In this document: positions 34,574 to 45,782 of the stretch, one piece after another
How positions within the stretch are numbered: position 1 is the first letter of the stretch
Layout of the letters: the number at the start of each line of letters is the position of its first letter
Assembly: GCA_025531455.1 (NCBI GenBank)
Contig: JAMYHL010000002.1
Span: 1,054,001 to 1,118,000 of the forward strand
Origin: Apiotrichum sp. Y4204
Lineage: Eukaryota; Basidiomycota; Tremellomycetes; Trichosporonales; Trichosporonaceae
Length of the DNA: 64,000 nucleotides
Direction: 5' to 3'
Translations under genes and position numbers: made by a program
Notes under the pieces: generated by a model
Told to the model about the DNA's origin: nothing
Database searches by the model: none
Seen by the model: the letters and a program-made list of their open reading frames with translations, nothing else

Positions 34574-36327
34574 TTTTGCTGTTTTCTTTGAAGGTTGAGA
34601 GGAAAGAATTCACCAACTATGCAGAACAGTGCAGAAGACCCACACCGCACGCGCGGGCGTAGGGGTACTGGGCCAGCGAGCACCAGGCCTCTGGTGGCCA
34701 GGCGACCACTCTTGCAGGTGAGCGCGAGAATTTGGAGCCAGCCAGCCAGGGTGAGGAGAGAGTGGTACGGTGGAAAAATTGATTCCGTTCGCGGGGTCAA
34801 GTTTGGGGGAGGTTTTGGGATAACGCCGAGTATAATGCCGGAGGAAAGGACTCCCAGTCGCCACTGTGGCACTCCTCCCATGTGGTCATTTTTCGCGGGA
34901 CGCACGTGCTGTTACCTAATAACCTTGTGCTTCTGCATCCACCAAGATCCACCAAGCGCAAGCCAATCTTACCTGACATGTGGTCCCAGAATAGAACGTC
35001 TGCACCAGCTGCACATCTGCTGCAGGTTCTCTCTTGTTCTTGATTTGTTACATGCTGAGGATGCTGAGGACTGACACTCGACCAGTGTGGGCTGCGGTGA
35101 ATGGTGCCACAGTGACTACCACAGCACTGCATTCGGGGGACACTAAGGTGCGCAGCACGCACTCCTGCACTCACAGCCCACAAAACTACCCAAAACTACT
35201 CTGCCTCTGGATAAGCTATCAGGGATGCCTGCGTGCTGCGCGAATGTCCGAACCGGTAAGGGATCGAGAGCTCGGGGCGGGGGGAGTGACAAACTTCTTG
35301 ACAAAGCTCATCTCGGACTGAAACTGTTGCTGTGTGCGTTGGCATTCCCGTAGATGATCGACAGGGACATCCAGGAACTGTCCAGAACACAAATGCCGTA
35401 ACCGCCAAATGAACTGAATCCTGCCACCTTCAGACATCAACAATTGATCTCTTGCACCACCGAGACGCAGTAAGCGACGCTCGCCTCGGTCGCTTGCGCA
35501 CTGCAGATCACATTTAACACGCAGCTAGGCAGCTCGGCAGCTAGGCAGTGAAGTCTGCATGCGGCGTTGATCACACACACACACAGGTGATCGGCGAGAA
35601 TCTGCCAATCACAACGGTGGCGTACGCGCAGCCAAAACCCATTCCCTGTCGGGTATAGGTGTTTTCTAATTCCAGCGCGTCTCGCCAGGAATAGAAGTTG
35701 GTAGAACGCCATCCACCGGTTTGTCTTGCCGAACTGTTCGATATGATCGACACGAGTCTTACTCATCACCACATCTCACTCCGACCTCCAGCTCAATGTA
35801 AGTGAGCTCTTGGGCTCTAGAGGCCAGGAGGAGGCATGGGTCATGAGACATATGAAACATGCGCCTCGATTGCCTCGCGGCCTCGAGGCCTCGCAGGGTG
35901 CGGCCCTCAAGGCTGCGACCCCCACGCTAAGCGATCGTCGCCAAAGGCCTCGCAGCCGTCGCAGTCCCTCACGACAGCTCGGTGTGACAGCTCGGTGAAG
36001 GGCACTGATCGGCCCGTTGACTTATTCTGAGATACGGGGAAAGAGAAGCGGTGACAGGTTGGGAGGCCTCGATGTTTGGGACTGTGCCAGACCTGCGCGT
36101 CGCCGAGACCCTGCGGTATTGTGGGCTGAGAAGAAAAACGCGCACCACGAACGTGTTCGTAGCTGCAGGCACGAGGCCATAGGGCGCGACCTCTGTGTAG
36201 CTGTGCGCTGCGCACTGCGCGCTGCGCGCTGCTCGTCGGTTCCCCCAGATGAATGGTATAAGAACCCCTTCCGGCTTCCTCCAACTTCAGCTTCCCAACC
36301 TCCATCCCCACCTATCCATCATACACA
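34574..36327. other. Intergenic region
   Basis: Upstream of RPL37 (minus) and of the CipC-like gene (plus). It contains a short CA run near 35573-35586 and repeated GCGCACTGCGC-like words near 36205-36232. The open frame at 34595-35074 has no domain or codon bias. The 70 bases before 36328 are CT-rich. Confidence 0.55.
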
Positions 36328-36743
36328 ATGGGTACGTCCCCTCCCCGCCCCAGCTGACACCAGGCCTCTTTGACTTCTTCGACGAGCAACAGGTCGAGCG
36401 CACCTTCAACGCCGATCCGTCCAACCCCGAACACCAGTCGCACCTCTCCCACGAGCTTATTGCGTGAGTAGAAGAAAAACAAAACAACTCCTTCTCTTGT
36501 TCTCCACTAATATCCAGCGGCGCCGCAGCCTTTGCCGCTGCGCGCGCGTACCAGAGCCACACTGCGCAGAACGGCCGCCCAGTCGACCACGCCGCTGCCA
36601 AGTCGCTCATCGCGGCGTTTGCTGGCGCCGAGGCCGACAAGCTCGCCGAGACCAAGGGACTCAACTTTATTGACCGCGAGCGCGCCAAGCACTCCGCTGA
36701 GCGCCAGGCTGAGGAGGCGCTTGCTCAGTCGGGCCAGTATTAG
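36328..36743 (+). CDS. CipC-like protein (DUF3759 family)
   Basis: Three exons (36328-36331, 36364-36463, 36518-36743) give 109 residues. The first exon is only ATGG; intron 1 (32 nt) splits the Gly codon. The protein begins MGLFDFFDEQQ and contains the family core SHELIAGAAAFAAARAYQSH, then KGLNFIDRERAKHSAERQ and ends EEALAQSGQY, all typical of the concanamycin-induced protein C family. These small alpha-helical fungal proteins are stress- or carbon-source-induced; their biochemical function is not known. A TATA-like TATAAGAA lies about 75 bases upstream of the ATG. Length is normal for the family. Confidence 0.9.
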
Positions 36744-36937
36744 TTTATGATAGGATGAAGTTTATGATTTTATGCTCTCTGGACCAGTGAAGCGTTGTGG
36801 TCGGCTGTGGAGCTTGTTCGTCCGTCTTCACCTCTGTCAGCGCTGTCATCAGAATCTATCGCCATCCATGTTAGCCCCATCACTGTAAGCGTATCCCATC
36901 CGTGTCATGCATGCATCGCCCACCTCCCGCTCTAGGA

Positions 36938-39224
36938 TTACAACAGGGGCTCGACGTCGATTTCGAGTGCGGACGCGGGGCGCGTCAGCTCAAAGTTGGC
37001 GAGGACGGTCGGGTGGAGGATACCGAGGGAGCCGAGGGCAATGTCGCGCGACGAGCCAGCGCCAGGGAGGGCGGCCTTGAGCGCGGATGCGGCACCCTCG
37101 AGGCCGCTCTTCTCCTCCTCCTTCTTCGCCGGCTTGGGGCGGTAGTAGACATTTGCGGCGCGGCCGGGGAGGAAGGTTGGGCTCTCGCTCTCCGCAATGT
37201 AGTAGCCGTACTCGGCGGACGAGTCCTTGGTGCCGATGAAGGGAACGGCCAAGATCTGCATGATGCGGTCAAGCAGACCGTGCACCACCTCGAAGCCCGC
37301 CTTGCGGTCAACGTAGACGGCACCGAGGCGGCGGTAGTTGCGCGACTTGCGCTCGCGCGACGCGTCCTGCACGGAAACATCCGAAACCTCGAACACCTTC
37401 AGCGGCAGGGGCAGCGCCTTGTTCTCGCGCACAGTCTTGAGGAGACCGGGCAGCACCGAAGTACGCACGACCTGGAACTCGATTGACTTGGGGTTCGCGA
37501 GGCGGATGGCAAGCTCTCCCGGGTCCGGGCGGTTGAGCCAGGCAAAGTTCTCGTCGTGCGAGCAGAGAATGTAGGGGAGGGCCTCGATCCAGCCGGCCAT
37601 GGCACACTCCTTCCGGATGACGTCCGCGAGCTTGTTGATCGGGAAGGGCTTGGCGACAGTGGAGGTGGAAGAGGTGGTCTCAGTCGGAAGGTTGTTGTAC
37701 CCGTAGCCAATGGCGTAGTCCTCCATGATATCACACTCGTGGAGGATGTCGGAACGTGTGCAGGGAACGTCGACCTCGAGGAGGTCAGAGTCGGTAGCCG
37801 ACGGGCGCGCGACAAGCGACATGCGGTTAAGCAGCTTGCACGTCTCCTCGCGCGAGAGGTCGAGTCCGGTGGCGGCGTTGAGGTACGAGTGGGAGGCAGT
37901 GGCCTTGCGAGGGGCAACATTAGGGGTAATAACAGTGCGGCCGTCCGGGTAGTGGATCTTGACAGGCTCAATGGTGAAGGGTACCTCGCAGTACTCGGCA
38001 AACATGGTGGCCATAAGCATAACAACAATGTCGAGCTTGGTCTGGTCGGTGGCAGTGCAGTCAATGAAGATGTTCTTGGTCTTGCCGGGAACAATCTTGG
38101 TGTCTGATGGGTGAGTACGATGGTCGACAGGATTAGTGAGCTACCATCACTCACGCTGAGAGTTAATAATCGGCGGCATCGACAGGACCTGGTCGTGCTT
38201 GTCGTAGATGATCGGGTATCCCGGGGCATCGCGGATGATGTGGAGGTACTTGGACAAATGCCTGTCCGAGTCGTAGATGGTCATGAGCTCCTCGGCAGTG
38301 TGCTCCGTGTCCTTGTTCAGCGGGGCAAACTTGATCTGCTTGGGGTCCTTGCACATGTACCTGTGTGTGAGCTGCTGCAAACGGTTCGCTTCCTCTTCAC
38401 CAGGAATCTGGACTCTTTGGCGTAGAGTAGAGCGTCGACGGGAGTCCAGAGGGCGACAGGTTAATACACGGGACGCTCTACCTGTGCCTCCTCCTTACCC
38501 GCCAACCACATCCCTTCCACATCACCGCCAGCTCCAAACCCACCTGTAAGGCCCCTCAATCGTATCCAAGTCGTGCGTGCCAATAGCCACAAAGCGGCGC
38601 TGGCGACACAGGTTCTGGTGCAGCTTGTCCTGGAGGTCGATGAACGAGTCGTACTCGAGCTGGTTCATGGGCCGTGCGAGGCGGAGCACGGCCGACGCGA
38701 ACATCGGGCGGAGCGGCGACGTGCTCGGCTCGACGTACGCCTCCTGCATCACCGCCGGCGTCGAAAGCGTGTACGTCGGCGGCACGTCCTTGCCGAGGAA
38801 GATGCGCAGCGAGCGCGCGACGCCCTCAATGCACAAGAGGTCGTAGCTGGCGTCAGAGCTGCGAAGCCAAAACGGTCAGCTCACCGGTTCGCGGGGATCT
38901 CGATCTTGAGCTGAGGGGGCGGCGTCGGGAGTCCAGCCTTGCGCGCTGCCTCGACCTCCTCCGTGGTCTGTCGTCAGCGCCGGTCTGTGCGCGGTGAAGC
39001 AGCTGCAAGGGAGGGATCCAGCTGCATTCCACTCACGTCCTCATCGAGCTCGATGCCAAACTCGAAACACAGCTCGTCAAACTCCTCCGTCGCTGGCGTC
39101 AGCCCCGTCGCAGTCGCTAGCCACTACGCACTGTACTCGCGCTCGAGGCGGCGGTAGAGGTCCGCCTTGTCGACGGTGATGGTCGGCTGCGGTCAGCTGG
39201 GAAAGAGAACGGCGCACGTACCAT
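36938..39224 (-). CDS. FRS1: Cytosolic phenylalanine-tRNA ligase beta subunit
   Basis: This is the beta chain of the alpha2-beta2 enzyme that charges tRNA-Phe; it holds the editing (B3/B4) and tRNA-positioning domains. Seven exons (39222-39224, 39132-39186, 39037-39092, 38885-38967, 38544-38846, 38155-38360, 36938-38103) give 623 residues. Exon 1 is the bare ATG; splicing gives [18 protein letters not shown]. Diagnostic blocks are [65 protein letters not shown] and the C-terminal [16 protein letters not shown]. The 38-nt intron before YDLLC has a second possible acceptor 12 nt earlier that would add four residues. The 183-nt intron at 38361-38543 is the longest. Partner alpha subunit is not in the window. 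Confidence 0.95.
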
Positions 39225-39618
39225 GTTGCTCTTCTTTTAGTTTTGTGTATAAAGTCTAGGTGGGTGTCTAATGACGGAAGACGGAGTGACGGAGATCGAA
39301 TGTTATCGACTGGTCGTGACTTTCTCCACCTCGTTCGTTCCTCGTCAGGTCAGTTCATCTCCACTCGCCAACATTTGAGTCGATGAGCATCGCATGGACA
39401 CGGCCGCGGACGGATAACGGAAGTATTGTCACGTGGCATTGATTCCGCAGATAAGAATACGAACCCCTCACGGGCGGCATGTAATCTAGGTATCTGGCGG
39501 CTGTTTTCTTTTCCTCCAGTGTCAACAGCTCTGCTAATCTTCAAATATGCAGATGCCCCCTTCGTCGCGACATGTATTGAATGCATGGTATGTTTCCTAG
39601 ATCCGAGATTTTTAGATC
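39225..39618. other. Intergenic region
   Basis: Between the 3' end of the PDI gene and the start of FRS1, both on the minus strand. No gene seen; it serves as the FRS1 promoter. Confidence 0.6.
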
Positions 39619-41402
39619 CTAGAGCTCGTCGCGCTTGTGCTCGTCCTCCTCGGGCTCGGCGGGCGGGGCATCGACAGGAGTCGCGTCCTTGCTCTCCTTG
39701 TCCTCGTCCTCAGTGAGGAAGTCCCACTCGTCGCCAGTAGCGCCAGTCGGCTCCTCCTCGACAGTGAGCGGCGCGTCCTCCTCAGTGACATCCTCGGACG
39801 GCTCAGCGGCCGGCGCGTCAACGGGGGACGCCTTGGTCTCGCGTTCTGCTTCTTCCGCCGCAGCCCTCTCCGCAGCCTTCTGCGCCATCTTCTCACGGCG
39901 CAGGCGGTCGCGGCGCTCCTCCTCGTCCATCTTCGCCTGCAGGCGCGCACGACGAGAGGCAGCGTCGTCGGTATCCTTGGGCTTCGGCTTGGCCGTCTCC
40001 GATACAGGCTCCTCCTTGATCGTGTCCTCGGTGTCCTCGTTCTTGCCCTTCTTGTCCTCCTTGGCCTTCTTCGGCTTGGCAGCAGGCGGGGCCTCGCCGT
40101 CAATAGCGGCCTCAAGCCACTCGAGCAGGGCGTTGAACTTGAGCGCACCTGGAGTCAGAATAATTTTCACTGCAGCCCACTCACCATCGTACACAACCGG
40201 TGCGCCACGCTCGGCGCCCCCAGCCCAGTAGATCAGGCGCGCCGAGTCGCCAGAGGTCACGTCCACGCCGACCGCGGAGAGCACCTCGTGCTTTGGCGTG
40301 TCGCGGATGTAGCCGAGCTGCGCCTGCGGAGTCAGTTCTGACTGAATTCCGATAAAGAGATAAGAGCTGTGAAAAATATCGATTGATCGCGGATTGTGAT
40401 TGCGATTGGGGACTTGAATTGCCGCGTGATCGCACCGCCGACGGGGATCGACGGCCGACAACGATCATCGGCGGTAGCCACCACCTCCGACCACGGGAAT
40501 TCGATCACACAGCGGACATAGGACGTACCTTGTTAGAGAGGCGGTGGCCGAGCACCTTCCAGAGGAACGGGATCGAGGGGGCCGAGGGGTGGACGAGAAG
40601 CGCGTGCGGAAGCTCCGATTTCTGCCTGATCAGCATTTTCCACACGACTCTACACAGTTCCGCGTCCGCCCTTCCGCCCATCTGCTCCGCGGATCTACTC
40701 CGCTATACTCACCTCGCCGAGGAATTTGTCCAGCACCTTCTCGGCGCCCTCGTCGGCGCGGAGCTTCTTCACGCGGTCGGGGACCAGCGACTTGGCGTAC
40801 TCCACCAGCCCGCTACGCTTGCGCTCGCCCTGGTAGTCGCGGGCGGCGCCCTTGCTGCCGCGCGGGAACGCCTTGATCGTTGGGAAGCCCTCGATGCGGT
40901 ACTGCCCGCACACCGGCTTGTTCTTGTCCTGGTCGCAGTCGATGAAGTAGAATGGCACGAGGGGGGCAAGCGAGCCCGCCGCAGCGGTGTACTCGGGTCC
41001 CAGGCTCTTGCAGTGTCCACACCTGCGGTTAGTTGCGTATCGCGAGGCGCAGCTTACCATGGCGCGACAAAGGCGACCATCTGGGACGCGTCAGCATGAT
41101 GCCATGGAGCCGGAACAGGGTAGTAAGAGACGTGCGAGGTAATGGGTGGGGCCAGCTCCAACGCCGGCGACATCATCCGCAGTCTGCAAATGTGAAGCAA
41201 CGCATCGGCATGTCACCCATCTGCGTGTGTGCATGACCCACATGTCCACCCTTATTACTCATGGCGCACTCACCGACGCGTGCTCCTTGGCCATGACCTG
41301 CTTGAACGAATTTGCGTCCAACTCGATGACGGGCGCGCTGTACATGCCGGCGGCCACGAGGGGTGCTAGGAGGCCGAGGGCCGCGAGGACGGGGACGTGC
41401 AT
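39619..41402 (-). CDS. ER protein disulfide isomerase with one thioredoxin domain (Mpd1/P5-like)
   Basis: Six exons (41274-41402, 41058-41080, 40713-41022, 40529-40621, 40185-40323, 39619-40148) give 407 residues. A signal peptide (MHVPVLAALGLLAPLVAAG) is followed by a thioredoxin domain whose active site FVAPWCGHCK is assembled across two introns; the exon carrying VAFVAPW is only 23 nt. The cis-proline region IEGFPTIKAF is present. A second, degenerate domain (LPHALLVHPSAPSIPFLWKV onwards) lacks a CxxC. The C-terminal 180 residues are a charged Lys/Glu-rich region ending HKRDEL, an RDEL-type ER retrieval signal. It would catalyse disulfide formation or exchange in the ER lumen. The long charged tail is unusual for Mpd1-type PDIs. 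Confidence 0.9.
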
Positions 41403-44076
41403 GGCAGCAACTGGTGTGCTCAGAGGGGCTAGTTGAAATGTGACGAGGATCCCGCTGCGACAAAAGGGTTTATGCAATGGTCACGTCGAAGATGCACAGA
41501 AATGGATCACTGGATGCGCGCTTCGACGACGAGGGCTGACGCGCTGGCACGCTGACGTTGGTCGGGGGTGTGCTGTGTGGATGTTGGGGTGTATCGTCGT
41601 GGCAAGCTATCGTTGCGTGGTTGCTGGTCACCAGATCACCAGTCGACGTGGTGCAGTCGCTTCACATGCTTCACACCCCGTCCATGATCCATGATCGTCA
41701 TCGCCAGCAGCCCACCAGCTGCAGAGTGAGTCATGTCCAGCGAGGCACCGGCGACCACAGTGGCCATCCGACCATCCGGCCAATTCCAAAGTCACGTGCA
41801 ATTCATGTGGAATTAGGTAAAGATTTATTTCCTTTTTACTCGCAGCTTCCGAATGGAGGTCTGTGCGAATAAATCTCCGAGGTTATCGGATTAGGAAGGT
41901 ATCTGAGGATAATAACTCCTTATGATGATGATGGCTGCTGCTGAGAATGGGTGACTGGATCACTGGATCAATCCACTCCTTTCACCCCGATCGTCCAGAA
42001 CAGTGACAGGCACGGACACCGAGCCCACGGCCGACGGCCAAAGCATCGCGCACCGCCTCGCTGGATCACTGCCACTGCGCCAAGTCACCTCACTCGACCC
42101 CACTCTCTCCTCCTCTAGGCCTGCCGTACCGATCGTGCCGAGACATCGCTCTCGACTCCACAGATCCACAGCGGTACAGGATCCACAGCGAAACAGCGGA
42201 GCGTACCGGCCGTACCGGGAGTGTGCGACGCATGCTGTACGAATACTGACTGTGACAGCCTAGTGCTGTACTACCTGGTACATGTACAGTACAATGATGA
42301 TGTATCACCCCACTCCATCACATCAGTGGCGTGCCAATGCGCGATGATGGGCGCCAAATGGGAAAGCGTAAAGCCTGTACTGGCCTGTACCGAAGCGGTC
42401 GAAGCGGACGGTGATGACACCACATCAGATGCAGTGGCCCAGTGGCCCGTGGCCAGTGGCCAGTGGGTTGGCATGGGACGGCGACACCGAGTCCTGTCCT
42501 GTCCTCTCTGTAGCCTGGACAGCTGGATAGCTGGTTAGCTTGGCGCCACTCCGGACCGGATGGCAGAGAGATGAAAGCTCGGGGACAGCCGCGGCGCGCC
42601 TGCATTGCCCGACATGCCACATCTCGTGATCAGCGATATCAGCAGAGGTCTGGGGAAAGAAGGTCAAGCGGTATGCGGCCGCGAAGCCGAATGGCTGGAG
42701 GGGAGGACCTGGACCGGACGGCCGAGGGGCGATCTCGGAGGGGCTGATCAGAGAATCAAATGATCAGCGCCTCGAGGGCCAGTCGAGGGACAGACGATCC
42801 GGCGATCCAGATCACCGTGACACATGTGGACAGGGTCATCACATGGCTTGTCAGCGCGCGGCGCACGACCTCATGCGAGCACACGAGCGCTTGGGCGCTT
42901 ACGCCTATCACCTCGGTAACGCCGTGGCGGCGTGGATCGGTGGAGCGCAGGAGGCGCAGGGGGAGGAAGGGGGGCGGACGCCGCAGCGCCGCAGGGCACT
43001 GATCGCTTGCGCCGCGAGCCTCGACGGGTGGGGGGACCTGCGAGGCTGTACACTCCAGCAAGCCCAACAGTGTGCATCCGTGGAATTGAGGAACGCTTAC
43101 GAGTCCCCCCTTTTTCTGCAATCCTGCGTGCTTTGTGCTTCCCAATGTGCTTCCAGCATGTGCCATTACAATCTACTAGCATCCTAGCATACCGGCGTTA
43201 GGGTTCAGTACCAGCGCATCTCCGCATCGCCCGGGCGCACCCCCTAATGCCTAATGGGCGTTTTGCCCTAATGAAATCACTTGGTCTCACATTCTTCCTC
43301 CCCTCTGGCGCCGCAGCCGGACTAATTAGAAAAATCTTTGTAATGAAAAAATGAATCGCCGGACTCGGTCATCATTCCAGGGTGGTGCGCAGTGCTCCGA
43401 GTGTCCGGCGAGTGGCCACCTAGGCTACAGGCATCTCTGTTCGGAGTCAGCAATCGCAATCGCAATCGCAATCGCTCGACTCGGCCCGACTCCGGCGCCA
43501 TCCTCCGCTCCCGGTGGTCACCGCCCCGCTTGGCCGCTTGTGGTGTGGGTGCGTGCTCCGAATCGCAGTTTTGCTATATATCTCGTATCTCGCACCTGCT
43601 TCTTCACATCTTGCATCTTTGATCTCCCATCACATACTTCCGCATCCACACATCCATCACCGTCTTGTGTGCAACTCCCCCCCGCCCCCTTGCTTTTTTG
43701 TTCTTCTCGCCATACCAATCGTCTCGAGTATCGCCACCCGTCGTTAATTGGACCATTCCACATCCGGCATACCCATAGATCAGTTCAGTTCGAGTCACGC
43801 AACTCTCCGAGGTCCCGCGCTTGACTGATTACTACAACAACCCACCCAGCGGACCCGCTTATCAGCCCCCACTCCCCGCCCCGCCCCCCACACCCATCCA
43901 TCCATCCATCCATCCATCCATCCATCCCCCTCCCCCGCTTTTCAACACCACCACATCTATCTCTCTCTTCCTATCGTCTCTTCTTCCATCTCATCCTTTT
44001 AATCGCCCTCTCCGCTACTCTCTAGCGACACTCTTCTCTTTATCAACCTCCCACCACCGTTCACACTCCATCCACA
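41403..44076. other. 2.7-kb intergenic region between divergent genes
   Basis: Upstream of the PDI gene (minus) and the AN1 gene (plus). It holds short internal repeats (CCAGTGGCC-like units at about 42430-42475) and a CATC microsatellite close to the AN1 gene. Open frames lack codon bias or domains. CT-rich leader sequence occupies the last 400 bases. Confidence 0.5.
43894..43928 (+). repeat. (CCAT)n tetranucleotide microsatellite
   Basis: About eight uninterrupted CCAT/ATCC units lie roughly 150 bases before the AN1 gene start codon, probably inside its 5' UTR or core promoter. Confidence 0.9.
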
Positions 44077-44887
44077 ATGTAAGTCGCACGACACCCGCTC
44101 TGGCCCCCATCCCCCCATCCTGCTATCTGGCACGCTTCGTAGGCGTTGCTAGCATCAGCGCTCCATCCATCCGCCAGATCGGCGAAGGCCACATCGGCGC
44201 CGCATGCGTCCTACATGCCGTCGTCGGTCGCTATTGGCGCCGATGGTGGCCCTTGCATGTGCATGGCAGTTCTTGGCTTCACCGAATTCCCCCTTACTCC
44301 TTGCCACTCCGTGCTCCGCCACGTCTCGTCACACTCCGTTCCATGCTGACACATGTCCTCCTCCCCGCAACTCTCGATGTTTACCGCACTTGTCACGCAT
44401 GCGTCACTACCGTCTCACCTACCCCACCGCCGCACCGTCCTCGTCATGTGCTCACCGTGTACTACGATCCCCCCAACGCATACGCGGCCCTCACCGTCAC
44501 TTTCCGTTGATATCACTTGACCCCACAGGCCTGCCAAGAAGCGCTGCCAGTTCCGCGTCATCTACAACATCCCCGTCTCGCCCACGGCAACCGACGCGCA
44601 GACCACCGAGGGCGCCGAGGCCAAGCCCGCGATGACTGCCAACCCCACCCAGTGCCCGTCTGCCGCTCTCAAGATTGCCGGCGACTGCATCCACTGCGGA
44701 AAGGTGTTCTGCTCCGTCCACCGCACCCCCGAGTCGCACAGCTGGTGAGTATAGTGGTTTCTGCACGGGGATTCTTTACTGACATTCCAGTACGGGCATG
44801 CAGGCTTGCCGTGACGCTGCCTTCCAGGCGAACAAGGAGCGTCTTGAGCGCGAACGTACCGTTACCTCGAAGATCACCCAGGCGTAA
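44077..44887 (+). CDS. AN1-type zinc-finger protein, start codon split by an intron
   Basis: Three exons (44077-44078, 44529-44744, 44791-44887) give 104 residues. The first exon contributes only AT; a 450-nt intron with a GTAAGT donor and CCCCACAG end supplies the G, giving MPAKKRCQFRVIYNIPVSP. The zinc finger has CQF near the start, then CPSAALKIAGDCIHCGKVFC and SVHRTPESHSC, which fits the AN1 cysteine-histidine pattern. A second CTGAC branch intron splits the Cys codon of HSC. AN1 proteins bind zinc and commonly act in stress response or ubiquitin/p97 pathways. The protein lacks an A20 domain or ubiquitin-like domain. No better start exists: without the split, no in-frame ATG precedes PAKKRC. 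Confidence 0.88.
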
Positions 44888-45782
44888 TGGAGCCACATGC
44901 TCCGCACATCCCCTCATAACTTCATCCAGCATGGCCGGCAGAAGGACAATTCATGGTTTAGAGGGCCCGAGGCTCGGGCTCACCATCCCACCTCTCCCAG
45001 TCTCTCCCATCATCTGTTCCCTGCATATGTGTACTCTTCGTTGTACCATCCACTTGACTAATGTAGAACGTAGAATGAATCTGTGTCCTATTTAACCTAT
45101 TAACGTGAGAATAAGATTGCAGCTGACCGCATGACCAGCGTGGTCACGATGGTCGATGGCCGCCAGGGGTCGTGTCACAGTGGCATCCCTTGGGTCCCAT
45201 CGTATGGTCCACCATTCATGCTCAGACCTCATACACTGCCAGAGGCCGGTTTCAATGCCATGACTAACGCCCTACACACATCTCGAAGAATCGATGAATG
45301 CGGATTGCAGAATGATGACAGAAGACGGACAGCATTGGACTGCAAGCATTGAACGGCATTGAGCGGGTCCGGCTGGGTGCAGCGGTAGTGGACGGGCGGG
45401 GCCCGTGGGCCAGACTCTAGTGGTGGGGCAGGATGCCATCAGCCAGTCGGTCAATGACGTCGTTGAACGCTACGCCCAGCCAGTAGCCGCTTTCGCTTTA
45501 GGCCATCCATTCCACCCATCCCGGTCATGGACCCACTTGTCCGGCGTCGGACTGACCGTGTCGGGTTTACGCGTTGCTATCGGTTCATGTGCCAGCTGGG
45601 ATATTGATGATGATAGCCAAGTTGCGTCGTGTGGCGACTCTCGCTTATGGTGGTGAATGAATTCTGTCCGGCATACAGGTACAGTACAGACAACAAAACA
45701 TGAACAAGTGACATCTACAACGCCATACAAATGCGACCAGGAGGGAGCAAGTGGGCACGCCGCCCCGACGCTCAATCAGTCT
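44888..45782. other. Intergenic region between convergent genes
   Basis: Between the 3' ends of the AN1 gene and the coiled-coil gene. Nothing recognised. Confidence 0.6.

Noticed and set aside
41640..41655. Unfolded-protein-response element (GACGTGG) upstream of the PDI gene
   Set aside because: A single seven-base match in 2.7 kb is expected by chance and lies in unproven orientation.
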